Source of the DNA: Hyphomonadaceae bacterium
GTDB lineage: Bacteria; Pseudomonadota; Alphaproteobacteria; Caulobacterales; Hyphomonadaceae
DNA: 64,000 bases
Direction: 5' to 3'
Assembly: GCA_022844475.1 (NCBI GenBank)
Contig: JALHLR010000009.1
Location: forward strand, 1-64,000
Of the stretch, positions 26,930 to 35,391 are shown piece after piece (position 1 is the stretch's first letter; every line of letters starts with the position of its first letter). A program made the translations under genes and the position numbers. The notes below the pieces were generated by a model that was given only the letters and a program-made list of their open reading frames with translations, had not been told where the DNA came from and did no database searches.

Positions 26930-27130
26930 ATGAACCTGTTTCTCAACGGCGAGGCGACCCAAGCCCCTGATGGCGCCACAGTCGGCGAGTTCCTGCGCCA
27001 GCTGGCCATGCCGGAAAAGGGCGTTGCCGTGGAACGCAATCGCGAGATCGTCCCTAAATCCCTATATGGAACGACCCGCCTCACCGAAGGTGATCGGATA
27101 GAGATCGTGCAGTTTGTTGGAGGTGGGTAA
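26930..27130 (+). CDS. thiS: sulfur carrier protein ThiS
   Basis: A 66-residue ubiquitin-like sulfur carrier for the thiazole ring of thiamine. It ends in VQFVGGG, giving the C-terminal Gly-Gly that is adenylated and thiocarboxylated. The start MNLFLNGEATQAPDGATV is typical of the family. It precedes thiG by about 270 bases; other thi genes are not in the window. Confidence 0.92.
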   Translation: MNLFLNGEATQAPDGATVGEFLRQLAMPEKGVAVERNREIVPKSLYGTTRLTEGDRIEIVQFVGGG

Positions 27131-27400
27131 GCAATGCCGCAAGCGCTTCCCCGGGGCGCCCCGGAACAGCTTTGCGATGCATATTCATGCCTTGAGCCGT
27201 GTTGCCCGCGCACTCGCACCGGTGGGCGCACCAGGCTGGCGGCAATAGTCTGCTGCGCCCAATGGCGATGCAGGAAGTCCTGCAAAATGCATTCGCGATG
27301 AAGGCGGGGCTTGCCATGTTCACGGCAGGTGGCCGCAAGCTTGGCACGATTGCCGGAATGCCCTAGGGCGCTCGCGCCAAGTCATACATTGAAGTGAGAC
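27131..27400. other. 270-base spacer between thiS and thiG
   Basis: thiS and thiG are normally close, so the spacer is odd. It holds a GC-rich near-palindrome near 27149 and a short open frame ending in TAG near 27364 (MQEVLQNAFAMKAGLAMFT, methionine-rich). The latter reads like protein but matches nothing I know. It may be a decayed gene or a small ORF. Confidence 0.4.
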
Positions 27401-28198
27401 ATGCCCGATCAAGCGCCGACCACCGCTACCGACGACGCCCTCATCATCGCCGGCAAGGCCTATAGCTCGCGCCTCATCGTGGGCACGGGCAAGTATGCCA
27501 GCTACGCCCAGAACGCCGAGGCGGCCGAGGCTGCGGGTGCGGAGATCGTCACTGTCGCCCTGCGCCGGGTAAACGTCGCCGACAAAGGCTCGGAGCGGCT
27601 GGTCGATCATCTCGACCCGAAGCGGTTCACATACCTGCCCAACACTGCGGGCTGCTACACGGCGGACGAGGCCGTGCGCACGCTGCGTCTTGCACGCGAG
27701 GCGGGCGGGTGGAATCTCGTGAAGCTTGAGGTGCTGGCCGACCAGAAGACCCTCTACCCGGACATGTCGGAAACGCTGATCGCCGCCAAGGCGCTGATCC
27801 AGGACGGTTTCGACGTGATGGTCTACTGCTCGGACGATCCTGTTTACGCGCGCAAGCTGGAGGACGCAGGGTGCTGCGCGATCATGCCGCTTGGCTCGCT
27901 GATCGGCTCGGGGCTCGGCGTGCAGAACCCGGTGAACATCCGGCTCATCGTCGAGCAGTGCAAAGTGCCCGTGATTGTCGATGCGGGCGTGGGTACGGCG
28001 TCAGACGCCGCCATTGCGATGGAGTTGGGTGTTGATGGCGTGCTGATGAACACTGCCATCGCGGCAGCAAAAGACCCTGTGCGCATGGCCCGGGCGATGA
28101 AGCACGCCGTGATCGCTGGCCGCGAAGCCTATCTCGCCGGGCGGATGGCGAAGAAGCGCTACGCCGATCCGTCTAGCCCGCTGGGTGGGTTGATCTAG
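27401..28198 (+). CDS. thiG: thiazole synthase
   Basis: Forms the thiazole phosphate of thiamine from 1-deoxy-xylulose 5-phosphate, dehydroglycine and ThiS thiocarboxylate. The 265-residue TIM-barrel shows [13 protein letters not shown], the [32 protein letters not shown] region with the Schiff-base lysine, [16 protein letters not shown] and [28 protein letters not shown]. Its stop overlaps that of the convergent DsbA-like gene by four bases. Confidence 0.96.
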   Translation: MPDQAPTTATDDALIIAGKAYSSRLIVGTGKYASYAQNAEAAEAAGAEIVTVALRRVNVADKGSERLVDHLDPKRFTYLPNTAGCYTADEAVRTLRLAREAGGWNLVKLEVLADQKTLYPDMSETLIAAKALIQDGFDVMVYCSDDPVYARKLEDAGCCAIMPLGSLIGSGLGVQNPVNIRLIVEQCKVPVIVDAGVGTASDAAIAMELGVDGVLMNTAIAAAKDPVRMARAMKHAVIAGREAYLAGRMAKKRYADPSSPLGGLI

Positions 28199-28944
28199 CT
28201 GCGGATCTGCTGCCGCGTCGCCTCGATCAGTGACTCCAGCTCTTCCTGCCCGAAGCCGCCGACGAAGCGGCCGTTGATCAGGAAGGATGGGGTGCCCTGC
28301 AGGCCCGCCATGTCGAACTCTTCCACCGAGCGATCGACGCGCCTGATCAGGTTGGCGTCGGCCATGTCTTTCTTCCAGCGCGCCATGTCGAGCCCGACCG
28401 ACTGCGCGATCGCCTCGAGATTTGCTGGTGTATAGGCGTTCGCCGGCGCCTTCATCAGCGCGACATGCATCTCGCGATACTTGCCCTGGCTGTGCGCCGC
28501 CATCGCCGCGATCGCCGCCCGGCGCGAGTCCGCGCCGCGCACCGCCGACTCCTTGACGATCACCTTGATATCGCTGCGGCGGTCATCCACCTGCGCCATA
28601 ACCCACGGCACGGCGGCCTTGCACACGCCGCAGTCATAGTCGCTGAACTCGATGATGGTGATCGGCGCGTCTTTGCGGCCGATATAGGGGTCGTCCTTCG
28701 ATGAGGCGAGCAGCTTCTCCCACGCGCCCTCAGCGGCCAGCGTCTGCGTCGCAAGCTGGTTGCGCTGGAAAGCGGTCTGCATCTCGAACAGGATTTCCGG
28801 CTCGCGCAGGAGATACTCCTTCACGATCGCCTCGACCTGCGCCTTCTCAAGGCCGCCAACCGAGTCAGGGGCCTTTACCTCGCCGCCGGAACAGGCAGCA
28901 GCGCCGAGCGCGAGCAGGGCGGAAAGGGCGGTTGTCAGGCGCAT
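28195..28944 (-). CDS. DsbA-family thiol oxidoreductase, lipoprotein
   Basis: A 249-residue thioredoxin-fold protein with a lipoprotein signal (lipobox AAAC near residue 18). An N-terminal helix ([21 protein letters not shown]) is typical of Com1/DsbA-like proteins. The active site is YDCGVCK and the cis-proline loop is [15 protein letters not shown]. It probably forms or isomerises disulfides in exported proteins; several cysteine-containing secreted proteins are encoded nearby. Confidence 0.9.
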   Translation of the reverse strand: MRLTTALSALLALGAAACSGGEVKAPDSVGGLEKAQVEAIVKEYLLREPEILFEMQTAFQRNQLATQTLAAEGAWEKLLASSKDDPYIGRKDAPITIIEFSDYDCGVCKAAVPWVMAQVDDRRSDIKVIVKESAVRGADSRRAAIAAMAAHSQGKYREMHVALMKAPANAYTPANLEAIAQSVGLDMARWKKDMADANLIRRVDRSVEEFDMAGLQGTPSFLINGRFVGGFGQEELESLIEATRQQIRS

Positions 28945-29037
28945 GTGCAGGTTCCTTCCGGGTCATCCTGCCCCCCAGTTCTTAAGGGAGGATGGCGGGT
29001 CTCTCGGGAAATGGGCGGTCGGGCCCGGATTTGAAGC

Positions 29038-30426
29038 TCAGTGCCGGTGCTCCAGCGCCAACTCGCTCAGATTGCGGCGCATGGCGCGCGGGTTGTTGCG
29101 TGGGTCGGACAGCGCCATGATGTCATCGGCACGCTGACCATTCGGCGTGTTCATGTCCAGCGCGTCGCGGGCCCTTCGCGCGAAGTTGAAGGCGCGGGCA
29201 AGGTCTCCGACGATGTAGGCCTCCTCCGCCGTGGCGAGGTTTGCGTCGCCGATGCGGTCCTGCTTGGCGTAGGCCACGGCCAGCTGGTTCCAGGCGAAGG
29301 CGTTGTCCGGCTCGAGCTGGACGGCGTCCATCAGCAGGCCTTCGGCCTCCTTGATCGCCGGATCCTGCTTGGTGCCGATCAGCGAGCGCGCAAGGTTCAC
29401 CTTCAGCAGGGCGTGCTTCGGGGCCAGTTCGACCGACTTGCGATGCGGCGCGACGGACTCCGCCGCCTTGCCGCTCTCGAACAGGACCTGGCCTTTCAGC
29501 TCATGGAAATAAGCGTTGTCCGGCTGTTCCGCGATCAGCGATTCGATCTGGGTGAGCGCGGCCTTGATGTCGACCGCGCGATAGGCTGCGATGGCGCGCG
29601 CATAGCGCGCCGGTATAGATTGATCGCTACCCGGATAGCGCGAAAGGACGCGGCTCGGCGGGCCGATGAAGCCGACAAGTTTGGCCTGCATCATCTTTAG
29701 CTGCATGATCTCTTCGGGTGTCTGCGGTCGCGCCTTGCCGGCGATCTCCTTGGCGCGGCGCGCCACGCTGCTGATGCGGTCGCTCGATATCGGATGCACG
29801 CGGAAGTAGGGATCGCGGCGCGATTCCGACATCAGTTCCTGATAGCGGAATTTCTCCATGAAGGAGACGTTTCCGTCCGCTGACTGTCCCGTTTTTTCCA
29901 TGAGTTCCACACCGAACAAGTCGCAGGCGGCTTCTTCCGAACGTGTGTGCTTGAAGAAGCTCAACATCCCGAACTGCGAGGCGGAACCGAACAGGGCAAG
30001 CGCCGCATCCGGGGCGCCGGCGAAGAGCGCGAGCGCGCCGAGGCCCATCGTGATCAGCGAAATGTTGCCGCTGCCTTGGGCCGCGACCTGGCGCGTGACG
30101 TTGTGGCCGAGGGCGATGTGCCCTGTCTCGTGCCCGATGACGCCTTTCAACTCCTCCGGAGTACGCGCCTCCATGATGAGGCCGGTGTGAAGGAACATGT
30201 TCTGGCCAGCGGCGACGAAGGCGTTCAGCGAGTCGTCCTGCACGATGTACATGTTCACGTCCGCGGGCTTCAGCCCCGCGGCCGCGAACAGTGGCTCCGA
30301 ATACTCGCGAAGGATCTGCTCGATTTCCGCGTCGCGGATCAGGCCCTGCGCTGTCGCGGTAAGCGGCAACGCAAGCGCGAGGACGGGCGCGGCGACGGCG
30401 CGGAGGAATTTCTGCATAACGCCCAT
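29038..30426 (-). CDS. M48-family periplasmic metalloprotease with TPR tail (BepA-like)
   Basis: I start at the ATG at 30426 (GAGAG upstream), which opens into a signal peptide (LALALPLTATAQG); the track start adds 20 residues. The 462-residue protein has the zinc motif HETGHIALGH and a downstream EEAACDLFG glutamate, the M48 pattern. After about residue 240 come TPR-like helices (AIAAYRAVDIKAALTQIESLIAEQ, AFAWNQLAVAYAKQ). BepA-type proteins degrade or help fold outer-membrane proteins. It follows rne on the same strand by 95 bases. Confidence 0.88.
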   Translation of the reverse strand: MGVMQKFLRAVAAPVLALALPLTATAQGLIRDAEIEQILREYSEPLFAAAGLKPADVNMYIVQDDSLNAFVAAGQNMFLHTGLIMEARTPEELKGVIGHETGHIALGHNVTRQVAAQGSGNISLITMGLGALALFAGAPDAALALFGSASQFGMLSFFKHTRSEEAACDLFGVELMEKTGQSADGNVSFMEKFRYQELMSESRRDPYFRVHPISSDRISSVARRAKEIAGKARPQTPEEIMQLKMMQAKLVGFIGPPSRVLSRYPGSDQSIPARYARAIAAYRAVDIKAALTQIESLIAEQPDNAYFHELKGQVLFESGKAAESVAPHRKSVELAPKHALLKVNLARSLIGTKQDPAIKEAEGLLMDAVQLEPDNAFAWNQLAVAYAKQDRIGDANLATAEEAYIVGDLARAFNFARRARDALDMNTPNGQRADDIMALSDPRNNPRAMRRNLSELALEHRH

Positions 30427-30521
30427 GCGAACGCTCTCTTTCGATCCCGCCGACAGCCAAGCTAGCCATCGGGCCCGGATAGTCAAAGCCGCCGCGCTGT
30501 TCCGCTGCCTGTGTTAGCGGT

Positions 30522-33011
30522 TCAGCCTGTGCGGCGGCGGTTCCACCAGCCAGCTTTCCGGGGAGCCTCTCCGGACGGGGCCGGAACTTCAGGCTCGCCA
30601 TGGATGGCGTGGCGCCGGGCCTCAACCGTCTCGGCCGCAGGTGCGGCCGGTTCGTGCCTGGACCCGACTGGAGCAGGCTGCGGGGCAGATGCGGCGATTT
30701 CGTGGTCGGGCGCTGGCTCCGGCGCCGGTCTTGCGGCGACGGGTTGCGCCTGCGGCTCGGGCGCTGCGGCTACGGCTTCCGCCGGTTCGCTTTCCGCGGG
30801 AGCTTCGAACACCGGCGTTGGTTCGATCGGGGCAGCCGCGAGCGGTGCGGGTTCCGCGGCCGGTTCTTCAGGTTCCGGCGCGGTCTGGGCCACGAGGAAG
30901 GGGGCCGCCGCCAGGAAATCGAGCATCTCGCCGCCATCTGCGGCAATGTCCGGTGTGCGATTGCGCTCGCCGCGCTCGGGACGGTCGCCCCGGCCGCCAC
31001 GACGCCGGCGGCGTCCGCCACGGCCGCGACCGTCGTCGCGCTCGCCATCCTCGCGTGCAACGACTGGCTGCGCCTGTTCCGGCGTATCGCCGTCATCCGA
31101 GTCTGCGGTCTCGCGTCCGCGGTCTTTCCCGCCACGGCGGCGGCGGCCACCACGGCGGCCACGGCGTCCGCCGCGGTTGCGGTCGCGATCGCCATCCTCG
31201 TCTTCCGCGTCCGAGCTGGACTCTTCTTCTGACTCTTCGTCTTCCTCGTGATCGTGGCCTTCGTGCTCGTCATCGGACTCGTCCTCGGAGTCCTCGACGA
31301 TGTCATCGTCTTCCTCCTCGATCTCGTCAGGAGCCGGCGGCGGCAGGGGTTTAAGCCTCCGAAGGTCGATAGGCTGCATCGGCTTGGGCGCGACGACATT
31401 GCCGTCGGCGCGGCCCTCGATGTTGAATTCGCCGGCCTTCAGGTCTTCGTCGGCCTCGATGCGCACGAGCACGTGGTTGTCGGATTCAATCGCGGCGATC
31501 GACGAGCGCTTTTCGTTGAGCAGGTACAGCGCAACTTCGGCTGCGGCCTGGACATGCACCGTCTGTACGCGGTCGTCAGCGGCGCGGGCTTCGATCATGC
31601 GCAGTAGTTGGATCGCAGCGCTTTCGATTGAGCGCATGCGGCCAGTGCCGCCGCAATGATCGCAGGGCTCGGATGACAATTCCAGCACGCCGGCGCGACG
31701 GCGCTGGCGCGAGATTTCGAACAGGCCGAACTGCGAGATGCGGCCCGTCTGCACGCGGGCGCGGTCGATCTTCAGGCAGTCCTTCATCTTCTTTTCGACG
31801 GCCCGGTTGTTCTTCATGTCCTCCATGTCGATGAAGTCGATGACGATCAGGCCGGCGAGGTCGCGAAGACGCATCTGGCGAGAGGCTTCAGCCGCCGCTT
31901 CCAGGTTGGTTTTCAGCGCTGTGGCTTCGACATTACGCTCGCGCGTCGCCTTGCCGGAGTTGACGTCGATAGCGACGAGCGCCTCGGTCTGGTTGATCAC
32001 GATGTAGCCGCCGGAGGGCAGTTGGACGGTCGGCGCGTAGATGCCCTCGAGCTGATCCTCGACGCCGGTCATCACGAAAAGCGGGCCGTTGTCGTCATGA
32101 TGGACGACCTTCCGCGTATGTGACGGCATTAGCATTTTCACGAAGGTGCGCGCTTCGTTGTAGGCGTCCTCGCCCTCGACAATGATGCGCTCCACATCCT
32201 TGTCGTAGAGGTCGCGGACGGCGCGAAGAACCAGGTGGCCCTCCTCGTGGATGAGGGCGGGCGCCATGGATTCCATCGTCTTGCCGACGATCTGCTGCCA
32301 GAGCTTGGTGAGGTATTCGAAGTCGCGGCGCACTTCGTTCTTTGTGCGCTTGGCGCCTGCGGTGCGGACGATAAGCCCGGCGCCGCGGGGAATTTCAAAT
32401 TCCGACGTGATGGACTTCAGGCGCTTGCGATCAGCCGCGTTGGTGATCTTGCGGGAGATGCCGCCGCCGCGCGAGGTGTTGGGCATCAGCACGCAATAGC
32501 GGCCCGCGAGCGAGAGGTAGGTGGTCAGCGCCGCGCCCTTGTTGCCGCGCTCTTCCTTGACGACCTGCACCAGCATGACCTGCCGGCGGCGGATCACCTC
32601 CTGGATCTTGTATTTGCGCTGGAAGAGGGCATTGCGGCGGTTCTGCTTGCGCTCTTCCTCCTCGTCGGTGGCATCATCGCCGCCATTCTCGGTCGAGCTT
32701 TCGTCCTCGTCATCATCGCCTTCTTCTTCATCGGCTTCCGCAAGCAGCGCTTCCCGATCTTCCTTGGGGATCTGGTAGTAGTCGGGATGGATCTCTGCGA
32801 AAGCCAGAAAGCCGTGGCGGTTGCCGCCATAATCGACGAAGGCCGCCTGAAGAGACGGCTCGACGCGTGTTACCTTGGCGAGATAGATATTGCCGCGAAG
32901 CTGGCGCTTGTTGCGGGCTTCGAAATCAAAGTCTTCGATCTGACCGTCTGCGACGACGGCCACCCGGGTCTCCTCCGGGTGGGTGGCGTCGATCAACATG
33001 AGCTTGCTCAT
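30522..33011 (-). CDS. rne: ribonuclease E
   Basis: The main endoribonuclease of mRNA decay and rRNA/tRNA processing, scaffold of the degradosome. In the 829-residue protein the S1 domain is split by an acidic insertion (AEADEEEGDDDEDESS), as in other alphaproteobacteria. The catalytic DNase I-like segment has VAIDVNSGKATRERNVE and LIVIDFIDMEDMKNN, and the zinc link is SSEPCDHCGGTGRMR. The C-terminal 280 residues are acidic then Arg/Gly-rich (RGGRRGRRGGRRRRGG), probably RNA- and partner-binding and disordered. Confidence 0.96.
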   Translation of the reverse strand: MSKLMLIDATHPEETRVAVVADGQIEDFDFEARNKRQLRGNIYLAKVTRVEPSLQAAFVDYGGNRHGFLAFAEIHPDYYQIPKEDREALLAEADEEEGDDDEDESSTENGGDDATDEEEERKQNRRNALFQRKYKIQEVIRRRQVMLVQVVKEERGNKGAALTTYLSLAGRYCVLMPNTSRGGGISRKITNAADRKRLKSITSEFEIPRGAGLIVRTAGAKRTKNEVRRDFEYLTKLWQQIVGKTMESMAPALIHEEGHLVLRAVRDLYDKDVERIIVEGEDAYNEARTFVKMLMPSHTRKVVHHDDNGPLFVMTGVEDQLEGIYAPTVQLPSGGYIVINQTEALVAIDVNSGKATRERNVEATALKTNLEAAAEASRQMRLRDLAGLIVIDFIDMEDMKNNRAVEKKMKDCLKIDRARVQTGRISQFGLFEISRQRRRAGVLELSSEPCDHCGGTGRMRSIESAAIQLLRMIEARAADDRVQTVHVQAAAEVALYLLNEKRSSIAAIESDNHVLVRIEADEDLKAGEFNIEGRADGNVVAPKPMQPIDLRRLKPLPPPAPDEIEEEDDDIVEDSEDESDDEHEGHDHEEDEESEEESSSDAEDEDGDRDRNRGGRRGRRGGRRRRGGKDRGRETADSDDGDTPEQAQPVVAREDGERDDGRGRGGRRRRRGGRGDRPERGERNRTPDIAADGGEMLDFLAAAPFLVAQTAPEPEEPAAEPAPLAAAPIEPTPVFEAPAESEPAEAVAAAPEPQAQPVAARPAPEPAPDHEIAASAPQPAPVGSRHEPAAPAAETVEARRHAIHGEPEVPAPSGEAPRKAGWWNRRRTG

Positions 33012-33033
33012 GGACTGGAACCTCGTGTGAAAA

Positions 33034-33067
33034 GCGGGCGGCGCGCAGATGCGCTGCCTTGGCCCGC
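33034..33067 (-). promoter_or_regulatory. imperfect hairpin in the rne leader
   Basis: GCGGGC pairs with GCCCGC around a nested GGC-GCGC/GCGC-TGCC stem with small bulges, ending about 23 bases before the rne start. RNase E genes in enterobacteria are autoregulated through 5' leader hairpins, so this is a plausible equivalent; homology is not claimed. Confidence 0.4.
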
Positions 33068-33330
33068 GAATGGGTTGGGAGTGGAAGTGACGAGAGGGCT
33101 CGGCGTCCGGTCTGGCTGACTGAATCTCGCGAAGTCGCGTTCATAATGCCCTGACCATGGAGGCAGCGGGATCGCTGACCACCGAAACGCTCGAAGCCGT
33201 TTAGCGCCCTGTACTGGATAGGTTTTTTCTGAAAAACCGCCGCCAGGACGCGCAAGACATGTCGTTGGGACCGCCTTGTGACTCACCTATGCACGCATTG
33301 CGCTCAGAGGGGAAGCGTCGAATATCCCTT
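33068..33330. other. rne leader/promoter region
   Basis: About 260 bases with no gene. It holds an AT-rich perfect inverted repeat at 33221-33238 (GGTTTTT, TCTG loop, AAAAACC) that could be an operator or part of a long rne 5' leader. Confidence 0.45.
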
Positions 33331-33807
33331 CTATTGTTGTGGACAAGGGCGGTTGTGAGCAATCACCCCAATGCGCTTGACGCGCCCGTCAACGTTGCCG
33401 GCCTCGAAATAGATGTCCCCATAGTCGTACATCGTGGTGTCCGGGCGGTTCTCAACGCAGCGCGGCTTGCCGAGGGTCGCGCGCGCAAAGATCTGCTCGG
33501 CGCCCGGACGGACCCCGCCATCGGTATGGAATCGGGCGTCTTCGGTGATGATCCAGTAGACCTTATCGTCGGCTCCCACCGTCAGGCCGTTGGGAAAGGA
33601 GTAGGTGGTGGCGTCTGTGCCGGGGATAGGCGCTGTCCGCACCGGAGCACCCTTGACCGCCAGCAGTGTCGCGAGCGGCATGCCGATCTCGATTTCGCCA
33701 ATCCTCTTGCCCCGGACGACAAGATCGTCGTTCAGGTTTGGCGGCGTACTGGCGCAGGCCGCCATAACCAGCGCCGCCAGCGGATAGCCAAAGTGGAGAG
33801 CCTTCAT
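33331..33807 (-). CDS. lipoprotein of unknown function
   Basis: A 158-residue putative lipoprotein with lipobox MAAC near residue 18. The body has a BamE/OmlA-like outline: IGEIEIGMPLATLLAVKGAP is followed by strands TYSFPNGLTVGADDKVYWIIT, with two cysteines near the end. The G-M-x-x-x-x-x-L-K-G-x-P stretch resembles the BamE helix-strand start, but the match is loose. It is divergent from the amidase gene, so a cell-envelope role is likely. Confidence 0.6.
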   Translation of the reverse strand: MKALHFGYPLAALVMAACASTPPNLNDDLVVRGKRIGEIEIGMPLATLLAVKGAPVRTAPIPGTDATTYSFPNGLTVGADDKVYWIITEDARFHTDGGVRPGAEQIFARATLGKPRCVENRPDTTMYDYGDIYFEAGNVDGRVKRIGVIAHNRPCPQQ

Positions 33808-33960
33808 CGTCGATGAACTCGTCTCGTGCGCCCCCGCAGTTGCCGAACACTCCTGATAGCGCGCCTTCTGTCCAGCGTCAGTAGCGATCCCAACGAACAG
33901 TTAACGACACGGGGTTACTAATCAGCATCCGGGCCAGAATGGCCGGAAATTGCTATTGCG

Positions 33961-35169
33961 GTGGGTGCTGCGGACGTGCGGGCCTGGTTGCTGACCCTTG
34001 TGTCGCTTTTCGGCCTCGCCATGCTGGCGGGTGTTGGCGCGCAGGCTGCGCCTCCGGTGGAGCGCGTAACGGCCGTGCGTATCGGCGGCGAGGGGCTGGC
34101 GACCCGCGTGGTCGTCGAGTCTGACGCCCCGCTGAAGTACCACGTCTTCGTGCTGGCGGCGGGCAGCAGCCGAGTTGTGGTTGATCTTCCCCGCGTGCGC
34201 TGGTCCATCAACGGGCTGACCGCCGAGGCTGGGTCGGGGAAGGGAAGCGGGGTCGTTTCGGGCTATCGCTATGCCCACAACACGGCTTCCACCTCGCGTC
34301 TTGTGCTTGACCTGGCCAGGCCGGCTGTTGTCGCCCGCGAGTTCATGCTTTCACCAAAAACCTCTGGCGAGCGTCATAAACTCGTCCTCGATCTCGAACC
34401 CGCCACAGCCGAGGCTTTCGCTGCAGCAGCGGCTGACCCGGCGCCGGGACCACCGACTGTTCCGCGACAGGCCGCCCGCAATCCGCTGATCGTCATCGAC
34501 CCGGGCCATGGCGGGAAGGACCCTGGCGCGATTTCGAAATCGGGCTTGCTGGAAAAGGACGTAACGCTTGCGGCAGCATTCGCGCTGCGGGACGAACTTC
34601 TGAAATCCAAGCGCTACGATGTTGCCCTGACGCGCTCGACGGACCTCTTCATCGAGCTGGAGGACCGTGTCACCAAAGCGCGTAATCTGGGCGCCGACCT
34701 GTTCATCGCGCTGCACGCCGACGCCGGACCCAAGCCGTCAACCAGCGGCGCATCAGTCTACACGCTCTCTCAGGAGGGCGAAAAGCGCATCGACGGCGCT
34801 CGCAGGGCGAACGACTGGATTCTCGACGTGGAGGTCGACTCAGGCCGGCCCGCCGAGGTGAACAGAATCCTTGCCGACCTTGTCCAGCGCGAAACGAAGA
34901 ACCAGTCCGCACGCTTCGCCCAGATGCTTGCCGAGTCGATTGCGCAGACGGGATGGCCCACCCTTGAGAACACGCATCGTCAGAAGGGGTTTTTCGTTCT
35001 CCTGAGCCCGGACGTGCCGGCCGCGCTGCTGGAGATGGGGTTCATGACCAATGACAACGACGCCGCAGCGATGGTTTCGGAGACCAAACGGCGCAAGCTG
35101 GTTAACGGGGTCGTTGGGGCCATTGACCAGTTCTTCGAGAACCAGACGCGGCTGGTTGCCGCGCGTTGA
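33961..35169 (+). CDS. N-acetylmuramoyl-L-alanine amidase, AMIN plus amidase_3
   Basis: A 402-residue periplasmic amidase that cuts the peptide from the glycan in septal peptidoglycan. The N-terminal signal is VSLFGLAMLAGVGAQA. An AMIN domain follows (VERVTAVRIGGEGLATRVVVESDAPLKY and SSRVVVDLPRVRW), then the amidase_3 domain with zinc ligands in IDPGHGGKDPGAIS, a glutamate in GLLEKDVTLA, a histidine in DLFIALHADAG and the catalytic glutamate in PAALLEMGFMTN. This is AmiC/AmiB layout without LysM. The start is a GTG and slightly uncertain. PBP1A follows 222 bases downstream, a common pairing. Confidence 0.92.
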   Translation: MGAADVRAWLLTLVSLFGLAMLAGVGAQAAPPVERVTAVRIGGEGLATRVVVESDAPLKYHVFVLAAGSSRVVVDLPRVRWSINGLTAEAGSGKGSGVVSGYRYAHNTASTSRLVLDLARPAVVAREFMLSPKTSGERHKLVLDLEPATAEAFAAAAADPAPGPPTVPRQAARNPLIVIDPGHGGKDPGAISKSGLLEKDVTLAAAFALRDELLKSKRYDVALTRSTDLFIELEDRVTKARNLGADLFIALHADAGPKPSTSGASVYTLSQEGEKRIDGARRANDWILDVEVDSGRPAEVNRILADLVQRETKNQSARFAQMLAESIAQTGWPTLENTHRQKGFFVLLSPDVPAALLEMGFMTNDNDAAAMVSETKRRKLVNGVVGAIDQFFENQTRLVAAR

Positions 35170-35391
35170 TGCGCCGTTCCGCCTTGAGTCCCGCATGGTG
35201 CGGAATGCGCCTCGGCCGCTGTCGCTGGCATGCGGCAAGTATGTGCTGAGTTTAACTCTGCGCGGGCCTGTCCCCCGCGGGTTCCGCGCCTTAAAGTCAC
35301 CGCAAACATTGGTGATTCCGAACCATCAGGCGGATCGTCCCTCGCGGGCGGTCTCGCCCGTCTCTGGACTGCCCATTTCGGCCGGTGAGAA

